A stretch of 64,000 bases of DNA from contig NZ_CP119794.1 in assembly GCF_029338315.1 (NCBI RefSeq), forward strand, positions 2,728,001-2,792,000. Reading direction: 5' to 3'. The stretch is from Haloarcula regularis. GTDB lineage: Archaea > Halobacteriota > Halobacteria > Halobacteriales > Haloarculaceae. Shown piece by piece: positions 9,086 through 17,694 of the stretch. The notes under the pieces are model-generated. The model worked only from the letters and a program-made list of their open reading frames with translations, ran no database searches and had not been told where the DNA came from. Within the stretch, counting starts at the first letter, position 1, and each line of letters starts with the position of its first letter. The translations under genes were made by a program, and so were the position numbers.

Positions 9086-9859
9086 CTACGCGTCCGGTTC
9101 GACGACGCGCTCGTCGCCGTTGTAGTGGGCGGAGTTGTCCTGTGGGTCGTAGCCCAGCACCTCCTTCGCGCGCTCGATGGAGTAGTACTTGCGGTCGTTG
9201 TCGGAGATGCCGTAGACGATCTCGTAGTCGTAGTCGGCCTCGAGGGCACACTGGTGGATGTGGGCACAGTCGGGGTAGGAGAGCCACATCGCCTGGCCGC
9301 GCTCGTAGTCGATGGGCGGGTGGCCGCGGGTGAGGTTCCCGATGCGGATGTTGCAGACGCTGATGCCGTACTCGTCGTGGTAGTACCGGCCCAGCACCTC
9401 GCCGGTCGCCTTCGAGACGCCGTAGAGGTTGCCCGGGCGGGGCAACTCGGTGCCGTCGAGACGGAAGTCGTCGTGTGTGCGGTACATCTCGGGCGTGCGC
9501 GTATCGGTCTCGAAGGACCCGACGGCGTGGTTCGACGAGGCGAAGACGAACTTCTCGACGCCCATCTCGACGGCGACCTCGTACATCTTCTGTGTGCCGT
9601 CGATGTTGTTCGACAGCACGGAGTCCCATGGGGCCTCGGGCCGCGGGTCGCCGGCGAGGTGGATGACGGCCTTGGCGCCGTCCATCGCCTCCCTGATGTC
9701 GTCGGTGTTGCTGACGTCGCCGACGACGTACTCGTGGCCGGGGTTCTCGCCTGGCGGGTTGTGGTACATCAGCCGCCAGTAGTACTCGTCCCCGATGCCT
9801 TCGAGGATGGCCTCCCCGACAGCGCCGCCGGCACCTGTGAGCAGAACCGGGTCGTCCAT
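9086..9859 (-). CDS. azf: NAD-dependent glucose-6-phosphate dehydrogenase, Azf type
   Basis: A 257-residue extended SDR enzyme. The Rossmann motif is TGAGGAVG, the NAD-binding Asp-containing VGDVSNTDD follows, and the catalytic Ser/Tyr/Lys are in FASSNHAVG and YGVSKATGE. In Haloferax this family (Azf) was shown to be the glucose-6-phosphate dehydrogenase of the oxidative pentose phosphate pathway, replacing the unrelated bacterial Zwf. Earlier annotation calls it UDP-glucose epimerase or uronate dehydrogenase. The ATG at 9859 starts MDDPVLLTGAGG; upstream in-frame ATGs would add an implausible extension. Confidence 0.82.
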   Translation of the reverse strand: MDDPVLLTGAGGAVGEAILEGIGDEYYWRLMYHNPPGENPGHEYVVGDVSNTDDIREAMDGAKAVIHLAGDPRPEAPWDSVLSNNIDGTQKMYEVAVEMGVEKFVFASSNHAVGSFETDTRTPEMYRTHDDFRLDGTELPRPGNLYGVSKATGEVLGRYYHDEYGISVCNIRIGNLTRGHPPIDYERGQAMWLSYPDCAHIHQCALEADYDYEIVYGISDNDRKYYSIERAKEVLGYDPQDNSAHYNGDERVVEPDA

Positions 9860-9975
9860 TCGAGTAATGGGAGGGTAGCATGCAATAGGTAACTTGCGGT
9901 TCGATTCGCGTCCCGAGCATCGGCCACAGTAGCGCCCGACGAGGGCCGAAACGTCTGGTTTCGATCGGCGTCGGG

Positions 9976-9986
9976 CAGTATTTATC
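9976..9986 (+). promoter_or_regulatory. TATA-like box of mptD
   Basis: TATTTAT at 9979-9985 lies 23-29 bases before the mptD ATG, consistent with a leaderless transcript. The 148 bases between azf and mptD hold no further gene. Confidence 0.5.
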
Positions 9987-10007
9987 CGGCCGCCCCGAGG
10001 TGCCCGC

Positions 10008-10355
10008 ATGGACCCCACTACGGCCCAGCGCGCCTGCTTCGAGGCGGGCATCAAGTTCGGTTCGCTGTACCACCAGTTCGCCGGGACGCCCGTCAGCCCC
10101 GCGAGCGCCGACTCGCTGGCGCAAGCGATGGAGGAGGCCATCGAGAACCAGCCCCACTGCGAGGCGGTCACCGTCGCGTTCGACGACGCGGCGCTCCGGG
10201 CGGCCATCGACGAGGGCGGCGCCGACTACACCGAACTCACCGGCCGGTTCCTCGAGGTGGAGATGGTCGTCGACTACGAGGGGACCGTCGTCGAGACGAG
10301 CATGGCGATGGTCGACGGCTACCCGCTGATGCGGGTCGACGACGTCGCCGAGTGA
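10008..10355 (+). CDS. mptD: Archaeal dihydroneopterin aldolase MptD
   Basis: A 115-residue protein of the MptD family, which cleaves 7,8-dihydroneopterin in archaeal folate or methanopterin-type cofactor synthesis. The recognisable parts are RACFEAGIKFGSLYHQFAGTPVSP at the N-terminus and the conserved strand pair around LEVEMVVDYEG. Length matches the family (about 115-120). It is not related in sequence to bacterial FolB. It stands alone between azf and an unrelated membrane protein gene. Confidence 0.85.
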   Translation: MDPTTAQRACFEAGIKFGSLYHQFAGTPVSPASADSLAQAMEEAIENQPHCEAVTVAFDDAALRAAIDEGGADYTELTGRFLEVEMVVDYEGTVVETSMAMVDGYPLMRVDDVAE

Positions 10356-10420
10356 CCCGGGAGGCCGTCTGGTGACACATTCAGCTGCCGCTCCCGGCCG
10401 AAACTGTGTCACCCATCCGA

Positions 10421-10429
10421 AAATTTTAG
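10421..10429 (+). promoter_or_regulatory. TATA-like box
   Basis: AAATTTTAG is a strong A/T block about 26-34 bases upstream of the ATG at 10455, in an otherwise GC-rich stretch. It fits a leaderless haloarchaeal promoter. Confidence 0.5.
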
Positions 10430-10454
10430 GCTCGTTCCTCGTGCAACAGTCCGT

Positions 10455-11558
10455 ATGGCCCTCCACGCAGTCGGAAACATCGACGACGCGATCGACGCGA
10501 CCAAGGAGTTCGTGTTGCCGTTCGAGGTACGACGGTGGCTCAAACTGGCGTTCGTCGTCTTCTTCCTCGGTGGCGGCGGTGGTACCGGCGGTATCCAGAA
10601 CATCGGTAACCTCGGAAACGTCGGCGACGGCGGCGGTCCCGGTGGTCCCGGGGGTTCCGGCGGATTCTCACTGACCGCACCGGTCGAGACACTCCCCGCC
10701 CTCCACGACGTACTGTTCCAGGTCGCGGGCCCCGACGTTCCGGCCGACCCGAGCGGTGCGCTGGCCGGGCTCGGCGTGGCGGTGGTCGCCATCGCCGTCG
10801 TCGTCGTCTTGGCCGTCGCCCTGGTGTTCGCCGCCGTCGGCGCGGTCATGGAGTTCGTCTTCACCACGTCGCTCATCACCCAGGAGGTACACGTCCGCCG
10901 ATCGTTCCGCGAGCACCTCGGCGACGGCCTCCGGCTCCTCGGCTTCCGCATCGTCCTGGGCATCCTGGGGCTGTTGGTGTTCGGTGGCATCTTGCTTGGC
11001 CTGTTCGTCCTGGTCGTGGGTGGGGACCTCGCGAATCTCGGGACGTCGGCGCTGTTCGGGTCCATCGGCCTCGTCATCGTCGTCGTCGCGGCGGCGGCGC
11101 TCGTCTTCGGAACTATTTCGGGCTTCACCAACGTCTTCGTCGTCCCGCTGATGATTCAGGGCGAGGACGGCGTCCTCGCCGGCTGGGGCCGGCTCTGGTC
11201 GTCGATAACCGCCGAACCAAAGCAGTACCTCGCGTACCTCTTCCTCTCGGTTGTTCTGGGGATCGGCGTCGGTATCGTCGGCGCCGTGCTGGGCGCCATC
11301 GCCTTCGTCGTCCTGGCCATCCCCTTCGGCATCGTCGGTGCCGTGTTCTGGTTCGCACTCGGTGAGGGCCTCGCTGCGGGCGTCCTCGTTGGCCTCGTCG
11401 CGCTCCTGTTCGTGCTTGCCTTGCTCGTGGTCGCGAACCTGATCAAGGCGCCCCTCCAGTCGTTCCTGCGGTACTACGCGATGCTCGTGCTGGGCGACAT
11501 CGACGCCGACCTCGACCCCATCCCCGAGGTGCGCGCCTCGGTGCGGTCCGACGCGTAG
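10455..11558 (+). CDS. Polytopic membrane protein, haloarchaeal DUF (DUF7544-like)
   Basis: A 367-residue integral membrane protein. A short amphipathic N-terminus (residues 1-25) leads to a first hydrophobic stretch with the Gly-rich FFLGGGGGTGG, a Gly/Pro loop, and then about five further helices rich in Val, Leu and Gly. The architecture resembles the glycerophosphodiester phosphodiesterase membrane-domain or YesL-like families, but no catalytic domain is present. It is conserved in haloarchaea as an uncharacterised family; the DUF number is from memory and tentative. Confidence 0.65.
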   Translation: MALHAVGNIDDAIDATKEFVLPFEVRRWLKLAFVVFFLGGGGGTGGIQNIGNLGNVGDGGGPGGPGGSGGFSLTAPVETLPALHDVLFQVAGPDVPADPSGALAGLGVAVVAIAVVVVLAVALVFAAVGAVMEFVFTTSLITQEVHVRRSFREHLGDGLRLLGFRIVLGILGLLVFGGILLGLFVLVVGGDLANLGTSALFGSIGLVIVVVAAAALVFGTISGFTNVFVVPLMIQGEDGVLAGWGRLWSSITAEPKQYLAYLFLSVVLGIGVGIVGAVLGAIAFVVLAIPFGIVGAVFWFALGEGLAAGVLVGLVALLFVLALLVVANLIKAPLQSFLRYYAMLVLGDIDADLDPIPEVRASVRSDA

Positions 11559-11634
11559 GGACAGCACGTCGTTTTCGGTTTCTCGGACCGGGGCTCTTTC
11601 ACGTCTGGCGATTATACTTTCACTTTCAGGCGGG

Positions 11635-11643
11635 CTTTTAATC
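11635..11643 (+). promoter_or_regulatory. TATA-like box
   Basis: CTTTTAATC sits 24-32 bases upstream of the ATG at 11667. It is the only A/T-rich block in the last 60 bases before the start. Confidence 0.5.
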
Positions 11644-11666
11644 CCTCCGGGTGTCAACTGTGAACT

Positions 11667-12110
11667 ATGACACAGACCAGTCTGGACGACGACGAACTGT
11701 TCGGCGAGGCGGCCTCGGAGATGCGCTCCGACGTCGAGGCGTCGCTCGCGGAGGCCCGTGCCGCACTCCCCGACGCCGACGCCGTCTGGGACGTCGAGGC
11801 CGACAACACGCTCGGTGTGCTCAACGCGCTGAAGACCGCGCTGGACGTCGGCGACGCCGAGGACCACCTGCGCGACGCCAAGAAGTGGTACACGATGGGC
11901 GAACGCGCCGACGCCTTCGAGGACGCCGAGGACCTCGCCGAGGACATCGAGACCGTCGAGGAACTCGTCGCCGACGTCGAGGACGCCCGCGACCAGGTCG
12001 GCGACCTCACCGCCACCATCCCGCAACTGCGCAGCACGTTAGAGGAGTTCGCGGCCGACGACGACCAGGCCGACGCCGACGGCGACGCCGAGGCCGAGGC
12101 CGGCGCCTGA
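11667..12110 (+). CDS. DUF5790-family acidic helical protein
   Basis: A 147-residue, strongly acidic, almost entirely helical protein with the family opening DDELFGEAASEMRSDVE, a central LGVLNALKTALDVGDAEDHLRDAKKWYTMGER-type segment and a C-terminal Asp/Ala tail. Heptad-like spacing suggests coiled coil around residues 85-130. The family is widespread in haloarchaea without assigned function. It is likely cytoplasmic: there is no signal or membrane segment. Confidence 0.7.
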   Translation: MTQTSLDDDELFGEAASEMRSDVEASLAEARAALPDADAVWDVEADNTLGVLNALKTALDVGDAEDHLRDAKKWYTMGERADAFEDAEDLAEDIETVEELVADVEDARDQVGDLTATIPQLRSTLEEFAADDDQADADGDAEAEAGA

Positions 12111-12116
12111 CCCAGC

Positions 12117-12830
12117 CTACCGCTCTCGCGTCGCGACCCGGGCCAGCACCGCCGCGAGCGCCTCGCTCGCCTCGTCCAGCAGGTCCCGTCCCCGGTCGGC
12201 ACTCCCCTCGCGTGGGTCCCCGACCGTCCCGTTCTCGCTGAACTCCGCCGTGTCGTAGGCCAGGTTGACGCCTTCGACCCACTCGCCCCAGCCGTCGGCA
12301 CCGCCCTCGGCGGCCGCGTCCAGCCGGGTCTCGTCGACGCTGTCGGGGTCGGTGTGCCGGAGCAGACTGGTCTCGACGGGACCGCCGTGGCCCATGTCCG
12401 GCGCGTCGACGGCGTCGAACCAGGTGAAGGGAACCGCGTAGGCCTCGTCGTGTCGGCTGACCGCCCCACAGACCTCCCGGAGGGCGTCGACGTTCCCGCC
12501 GTGACCGTTCACGACGACGACGCGGTCCCAGCCGTGGTGGGCGAGACTCCCCACCGTCTCGCGGACGTAGTCCCTGAACGTATCCTCGCTGACCCACAGC
12601 GTCCCCGGGAAATGGCGGTGCTCCTCGGCGACGCCGACGGGGATCGCCGGCGCGACGACCACCTCGCCCTCGTGGGCCGCCACCCCCGCCCTGGCGACTG
12701 CGTCGGCCGTCAGCACGTCCGTCCCCAGCGGTGCGTGTGGCCCGTGCTGTTCCGTGCTCCCGACGGGCAGGACCGCCAGGTCTGTGTCGACCGCCTCGGC
12801 GTCCGGCCACGTCGCGTCCCGTAGTTCCAT
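12117..12830 (-). CDS. arfB: Creatininase-family hydrolase, ArfB-like formamide hydrolase
   Basis: A 237-residue protein of the creatininase fold. Metal ligands are seen in LPVGSTEQHGPHAPLGTD, VGVAEEHRHFPGT and VVNGHGGNVDALRE, with MGHGGPVETS near the C-terminus. In archaea the close group is ArfB, which removes the formyl group from the pyrimidine intermediate shared by riboflavin and F420 synthesis; creatininase proper is absent from this pathway context. I start at 12830 (MELRDATWPDAE) because homologues begin near this motif; 12857 would add nine poorly supported residues. The assignment as ArfB rather than a generic creatininase is likely but not proven. Confidence 0.75.
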   Translation of the reverse strand: MELRDATWPDAEAVDTDLAVLPVGSTEQHGPHAPLGTDVLTADAVARAGVAAHEGEVVVAPAIPVGVAEEHRHFPGTLWVSEDTFRDYVRETVGSLAHHGWDRVVVVNGHGGNVDALREVCGAVSRHDEAYAVPFTWFDAVDAPDMGHGGPVETSLLRHTDPDSVDETRLDAAAEGGADGWGEWVEGVNLAYDTAEFSENGTVGDPREGSADRGRDLLDEASEALAAVLARVATRER

Positions 12831-12938
12831 ACGGGCGCTATGTGTCCGGGTGTACAATAATGCCCCCCGCCGATGAGACTCGTTAGCCTACGAACAGGTG
12901 ACGAAAGCCATTTACCCGGACCTGTGGTACCCCGTCAC

Positions 12939-13058
12939 ATGATAGATGGGTCGACGTGTCCGGTCTGCAGCGGCCACGTCTCGACGGACAACGGCACCGA
13001 CTACGAGTGCGACGACTGCGGCGCGGAGTACGACTCCGCCGACCTCTTCCTGCCGTAG
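12939..13058 (+). CDS. Small zinc-ribbon protein (39 residues)
   Basis: A 39-residue protein, MIDGSTCPVCSG...YECDDCGAEYDSADLFLP, with two Cys-x-x-Cys pairs (CPVC and CDDC) forming one zinc ribbon. Haloarchaea carry many such one- and two-knuckle micro-proteins; several have roles in motility or biofilm, but no role can be assigned to this one. The start at 12939 places the first knuckle at residues 7-10. An upstream in-frame ATG at 12873 would add a non-conserved leader and is rejected. Confidence 0.7.
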   Translation: MIDGSTCPVCSGHVSTDNGTDYECDDCGAEYDSADLFLP

Positions 13059-13146
13059 TGATACGGTGACACGACCCGCGATTCGGGCGATGGCGCGCCG
13101 GCTATCGAAATCCTTTTTGATACCCTCGCCATCGATTGAGGTGCGC

Positions 13147-13220
13147 GCCGCCTTAGCTCAGACTGGGAGAGCACTCGACTGAAGATCGAGCTGTCCCCGG
13201 TTCAAATCCGGGAGGCGGCA
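13147..13220 (+). tRNA. tRNA-Phe (anticodon GAA)
   Basis: A 74-base cloverleaf. Acceptor GCCGCCT pairs with AGGCGGC, discriminator A; anticodon stem CTCGA/TCGAG encloses loop CTGAAGA, giving GAA; T-arm CCCGG-TTCAAAT-CCGGG. No intron and no encoded CCA. A lower-GC accessory block begins directly downstream, so the tRNA may mark an insertion point, but no second copy of its 3' end was found at the far end of the block. Confidence 0.95.
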
Positions 13221-13507
13221 TTAGACTCAGAGTTCACATGCCTGCGGTGCTGCGCGGGCGAGACTCTCGACGGTTTCTCACAGCCAATTCGTTGAACTCG
13301 ACCTACGGCTCGCTCGATTAGCGCGTAATTTATCAGTCTATTACCACTGAAACGAAACTCTGCCCGGACTCCGGGAGACAGACAGTAGCGCAGTTTAGTG
13401 AAATACCCAAGTACTGCTCTGCCTCCCGGAGGAGCAGTTCTTCCCCAAGGGTACGACGACTAGAGGTTTCAATATCGCCGCTGAACTGGGTGTAAATACG
13501 AAAGACA

Positions 13508-14429
13508 ATGAGTGAGGATCGTTCGGCAACGGATATTTTCCGCCTTCTCGCCGACGAGACACGGGTTGATATTCTCCGTGCCGTTGCTGTTGCGCAGTAC
13601 GAACTCGAACAGGTCGGGTCAGGGGCTGCTGAACCCGCGTTTTCTGAGATCTACGATCACGTCGATGTGGAGAATACCTCGAAGCTGTCATACCATCTCG
13701 GCGAACTCACCGGCACCTATCTGCGGAAAAGCGACGATGGCTACTCGCTGTCACACGCTGGTGAGCGCATCGTTCGATTCATTCTGTCGGGGAATTACGA
13801 GCAACCGGAGGCGTTTGGACCGAAGCCGGTCGATGGAGTGTGCGTCTTTTGTGGCGAGGAAGCGCTGGAAGCGAAGCGCTCGCATCAATTCTTCCGTATC
13901 GACTGTACGTCCTGTGAACAGCAGGTGACGGGACAGCCAATCACGCCCGCACAGGGCAGGACGCGAGATAGCGAGTCGCTGGTGCAGAGTGTCAAGTTAC
14001 GCAGTGCGGAGGATGCCAGGCAGATCAGGCGTGGGATGTGTCCCGAGTGCGGGGCGCAGCTGTCTGCCGACGTGATTGCGGTGCCCGAAAGTCCGTTGCC
14101 TGATGCTGATCCGTTCGTGGTGACGAGTACGTGTGAGGAGTGTCTCCGGGAGTACAACAGTCCGTTGACCTACAGCGTCGTTTTCCACCCAGCGTCTATT
14201 GCGTTCCACTGGGACCGCGGCATCGATGTGACGGCGCGGGCTCTGGGAGTTTCACGAGCATCTTTACGAGGGGCGTTGGACGTCAGCACAGACCTCGGCT
14301 GATCCCGACGAGTATGAGGTTGTGTTGCGTCACGGAGAGGACGCAGTTCGACTGTATCTTGATTCGACTGCGACGGTGGTGCGGACGGAGCGCGTGCGAG
14401 GCGAGAGCGGTGAGTTTCGCCAGTCTTGA
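13508..14429 (+). CDS. ArsR-like winged-helix regulator with zinc-ribbon C-terminal domain (one frameshift)
   Basis: A transcription factor of about 306 residues after repair. Residues 10-95 form a winged helix (RLLADETRVDILRAV...LSYHLGELTG...YSLSHAGERI). The following domain has Cys pairs CVFCGE, CTSCEQ, CPECGA and CEECL, likely binding zinc. The uncorrected frame ends at 14302, but homologous sequence continues in the +1 frame as LWEFHEHLYEGRW and runs to TGA at 14429; the shift falls at the G run 14238-14240. The type is common next to haloarchaeal accessory genes. The target is unknown. Confidence 0.78.
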
Positions 14430-14570
14430 CAGAATTATTACGAAATTGCCGTTGAGCAGACGATGGTGCTGGACGGAGCGTTCGCTGACTATCGCCGTTA
14501 CAGGCGCAGTATCGTGGTTTTCTGCTTAACTCAGGTTTTGAAGCAGATCCGATAAATTATCAAATTAACG

Positions 14571-14620
14571 ATACTTTTATCGGTGTCGCTGGCCCGACCC
14601 TTAATCGCTGTCAACGGAGG
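14571..14620 (+). promoter_or_regulatory. TATA-like box and Shine-Dalgarno of the methyltransferase operon
   Basis: ATACTTTTAT at 14571-14580 is a good TATA box. GGAGG at 14616-14620 lies eight bases before the GTG at 14629, a clear ribosome binding site, unusual in this mostly leaderless window, and it decides the GTG start. Confidence 0.55.
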
Positions 14621-14628
14621 ACCAACAC

Positions 14629-15330
14629 GTGCACTCAAGCGATCCCCACGATTCAACAGGCCAGCAGTATCGAACCCGAGGCGAGAATACCGACCAACAA
14701 CAGGCAGCGCAGAACCGCTCGAAATCGGCCGACGAGATCGCCGACGCGTACGCTGAGGTGGCTGACAAACTCGCACGATGGCGGCAACTCGACCGGCTGT
14801 TCGCCGGTCGATACCGCCGTCGCCAGTTCGAGCATGCGGACGGCCGAGTACTCGACGTTGCCTGTGGCACCGGGCGGAACTTCCGCTACCTCCCATCGTC
14901 GAGCGACGTCGTCGGAATCGACATCAGCGACGAGATGCTCGTCTACGCCCGTAGTGAGCTCGACAGGCTCGAGCTGGACGGGACCGTCCATCGGATGGAC
15001 GCCCAAGCACTCGACTTCCCCGACGACAGCTTCGACACAGTCATCTCGTCGTTCTCCACGTGCACGTTCCCCGATCCGATTGCCGCGCTCCGCGAGATGG
15101 AGCGAGTCTGCACCCCTGAAGGCCAGATTCTGTTACTCGAACACAGCCGAAGCCACGCTGCCCCACTTGCCTGGCTCCAAGACTGGCGCGCCGACGCTCA
15201 CTACGAGAAGAACGGCTGCCGATTGAACCACGAACCGCTGGAGGCCGTCGGGCAGGCCGCGCTTCCGGTCGAGAAGGCATCGACCGCGTTCTTCGGTCTC
15301 GTCACCGCCATCGACGCTACCCCGAGGTAA
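14629..15330 (+). CDS. Class I SAM-dependent methyltransferase
   Basis: A 233-residue methyltransferase of the UbiE/type-11 group. SAM-binding motif I is VLDVACGTGRNF, motif II is VVGIDISDEML, then MDAQALDFPDDSFDTVIS and LREMERVCTPEGQILLLEHS. The first 40 residues are polar and Gln-rich. The GTG start is set by an SD sequence. Eight bases separate it from the CPBP-like gene, and that gene from the serine hydrolase by an overlap, so the four genes 14629-18098 look like one operon. The acceptor substrate is unknown; a quinone or small molecule is typical for the group. Confidence 0.8.
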   Translation: MHSSDPHDSTGQQYRTRGENTDQQQAAQNRSKSADEIADAYAEVADKLARWRQLDRLFAGRYRRRQFEHADGRVLDVACGTGRNFRYLPSSSDVVGIDISDEMLVYARSELDRLELDGTVHRMDAQALDFPDDSFDTVISSFSTCTFPDPIAALREMERVCTPEGQILLLEHSRSHAAPLAWLQDWRADAHYEKNGCRLNHEPLEAVGQAALPVEKASTAFFGLVTAIDATPR

Positions 15331-15337
15331 TCGTCCC

Positions 15338-15994
15338 ATGAACACGCACACGACTCACCAATCGCTCGCACATCGACTCGCCAACCACCACGGCACACTC
15401 CACGAACCCATCATGAACGTCCCACCCCGGAAGCATCCCCATCCCGATTCAGATGAAATGTCGTATCCGAATCCGGCCGCTATCCTGGTGGGAGCGTATG
15501 TCTCGTTCATCTACCGTGGCTCGGTCATCACGAACGCAGTCGAGGGACTCACGGCCCGCGACATCAGTCGCCCCGTCGCAACCGGCGCTGCCCTGGTCGC
15601 AAGCACACTCGCGTTCGCACTCGTCCACCTTCCAGGTGCAGTCCTCACGGACGCCAACGTCGGACTCGTAGTCGTGAAGACCGGACTGCTCGGTGGCCTA
15701 TTCGGCCTCGCGTATCTCCGTACCAACGAGCTTGCGCTCCCGATGGGACTCCACCTCGGTGTGAACTACGCGCTCGTGAACATCTTCGGCATCGGTGCCC
15801 CAGAAACCCCCGGCGTCCCAAGCCTACTGGCAGTCGAACACACTGCGGCGGGGCTGTGGAACGCGTCCCGCGGCATTCCGCTCTTCGTAGCGACCATCGC
15901 CGGGTACGTCATCGTGCTCCTGTGGACACGCCGGCGAAACCACGACCGCACCGCCCAGCAACGCAACCACCTCATCCACAGCCGTTCCGACTAA
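15338..15994 (+). CDS. CPBP-family membrane protein lacking the EE motif (probably degenerate)
   Basis: A 218-residue membrane protein related to CAAX-protease/bacteriocin-processing (CPBP) proteins: LVASTLAFALVHLPG, GGLFGLAYLRTNELALPMGLHLGVNYALVN. The active-site Glu-Glu of motif 1 should precede the FIYRGS segment but the sequence reads GAYVSFIYRGS, and the N-terminal two helices are replaced by a His/Pro-rich leader. The His motifs (HLPG, HLGVN) remain. It may be an inactive relative or an N-terminally rearranged gene. Its TAA overlaps the ATG of the next gene by one base. Confidence 0.65.
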   Translation: MNTHTTHQSLAHRLANHHGTLHEPIMNVPPRKHPHPDSDEMSYPNPAAILVGAYVSFIYRGSVITNAVEGLTARDISRPVATGAALVASTLAFALVHLPGAVLTDANVGLVVVKTGLLGGLFGLAYLRTNELALPMGLHLGVNYALVNIFGIGAPETPGVPSLLAVEHTAAGLWNASRGIPLFVATIAGYVIVLLWTRRRNHDRTAQQRNHLIHSRSD

Positions 15995-17694
15995 TGACAC
16001 AACCACGACTCTCCACGGCGGACAGTAGTACGGATAGATCCACGAGACGGTCGTTCCTCGCCGGGCTCGGCAGCCTCGCACTCGTAGTCGTCGGAACTGC
16101 AACCGGTCGAACGACCGCCGCGACAGGCGCTCCGAGTCCTGGATCACGGCCAGGCGAGGGCCCATTCGCGGCCGCGGACGAACTCGAAGCGTTCATCGAC
16201 GACGTGATGGCCGAACGGATCGGGACGGCGACGCCCGGAGCTACTGTCGCCATCGTCTCTGGAGATGCACCCATCCTCACCAAAGGCTACGGCGCTGCCG
16301 ACGTTGATGCTGATCGTCCAGTCCGAGCCGACGAGACGGTGTTCAGAGTCGGGTCGGTCGGTAAACTCGTGACCTACACCGCCGTTATGAAGGGCGTCGA
16401 ACAGGGCATACTCGACCTCGATACGGACGTCAACTCGTATCTCGATGACTCCCGAGTCACGGTCCCGGATACGTACGACGACCCCGTGACGCTCCGACAT
16501 CTCGGCACCCACACTGCCGGATTCGAATCCACGCTCGATCCCGACATCGTCGCCGACCCAGACTCTCTCGACACGCTGGAGGCATTACTCACCGACCAGC
16601 AGCCTTCGCGCATCCGCCCGCCCGGGGAACTCGTCGGCTACTCCAACTACGGCGCGGCACTCGCCGGTCACGTCGTCGCCGAGGCTCACGGCACGACGTT
16701 CGAGGAGCTCGTTCAGGCGGCGATCTTCGATCCGCTCGGGATGACTCACAGCACGTTCGCTCAGCCCGTCCCGGCCGACCAGCCCGGTGACCTCGCTGCG
16801 CCGCATATCCGCGACGGTGAGTCGTTCCTGACAACAGACGACGTGTACATCAATATGCGTCCTGCGGGCTCGCTGAGTGCGACGGCAACGGACATGGCCA
16901 CGTTCATGCGTGCACACCTCGGCGACGGCGCAGTCGATGCAACTCGGATTCTCGACGCGGAGACCGCAGAGGCGATGCACAACCGCCACCACGTCCGTCA
17001 TCCGGCAGTCACGAACTGGCGGTACGGGTTCCACGAGTACGGGAATCCCGACGCCAACCTGATCGGCCATTCGGGTGCGACGGTCAACTTCACGAGCTCC
17101 CTGCTGCTCGCCCCGGACTACGACGTCGGAATCTTCGTCGCCTCCAACAGCAATCCGAGTGAACTGCCGACAACCGTCGTTGACGAGATCGTCGCTGAGT
17201 TCGATCTCCAGCGAGCGCCGACTACGCCGACACCGACTTCGAGACCGGGCGGCCAGGAACGCGCTGAAACTGTCGCCGGTGAGTATAGCCTCACGTATCT
17301 CCCACAGAGCGGGCCCCTACAGGCCGTCGATTTGCTTGAACACCTGACCGTCGAGCCTGCAGGGAATGGCCGCGTGCGTACGACGACGCTCGAAGGTGAC
17401 GCCCGACAGTGGGTCGAGAGTGAGCCGTACGTGTACGACGAGGTTGGCGGTCACGATGTCCTCGCTTTCGAGGTCACAGATGGTGAAGTAGACGTGCTCA
17501 GTATGAGTAGCGAACCGACTGGCGTCTACCAGCCAGTGCCGTTCCAGGAACGCCAGTTCGTCACCGGCGCTGTCCTCGGAACCGCAGTATCCGGGTTCGG
17601 GCTCTCGCTTGCCGGCTGGGGCGGACACAGCATACGGCGGACGTGGAAACAGCAAAGCACCGACGACGACCCTGACACGGCGGATGCCGAATGA
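15994..17694 (+). CDS. Tat-exported serine hydrolase of the beta-lactamase/PBP-like (CubicO) family
   Basis: A 566-residue secreted enzyme. A twin-arginine signal (STRRSFLAGLG plus hydrophobic core) ends near residue 43. The catalytic domain, about 60-410, has the class C triad motifs SVGK (Ser121, Lys124), YSN (216-218) and HSG (359-361). A C-terminal beta domain is followed by one transmembrane helix near residues 525-545. Homologues hydrolyse esters or D-amino-acid peptides, the substrate here being unknown. The start at 15994 overlaps the previous stop (TAATG) and puts the Tat motif at residue 17. Homologues usually end in several helices; here the rest is in the overlapping next ORF. Confidence 0.85.
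   Translation: MTQPRLSTADSSTDRSTRRSFLAGLGSLALVVVGTATGRTTAATGAPSPGSRPGEGPFAAADELEAFIDDVMAERIGTATPGATVAIVSGDAPILTKGYGAADVDADRPVRADETVFRVGSVGKLVTYTAVMKGVEQGILDLDTDVNSYLDDSRVTVPDTYDDPVTLRHLGTHTAGFESTLDPDIVADPDSLDTLEALLTDQQPSRIRPPGELVGYSNYGAALAGHVVAEAHGTTFEELVQAAIFDPLGMTHSTFAQPVPADQPGDLAAPHIRDGESFLTTDDVYINMRPAGSLSATATDMATFMRAHLGDGAVDATRILDAETAEAMHNRHHVRHPAVTNWRYGFHEYGNPDANLIGHSGATVNFTSSLLLAPDYDVGIFVASNSNPSELPTTVVDEIVAEFDLQRAPTTPTPTSRPGGQERAETVAGEYSLTYLPQSGPLQAVDLLEHLTVEPAGNGRVRTTTLEGDARQWVESEPYVYDEVGGHDVLAFEVTDGEVDVLSMSSEPTGVYQPVPFQERQFVTGAVLGTAVSGFGLSLAGWGGHSIRRTWKQQSTDDDPDTADAE

Noticed and set aside
13221..13507. Second attachment copy of tRNA-Phe or a gene in the gap
   Set aside because: No repeat of the tRNA 3' end and no credible frame found; only a likely promoter before the HTH gene.
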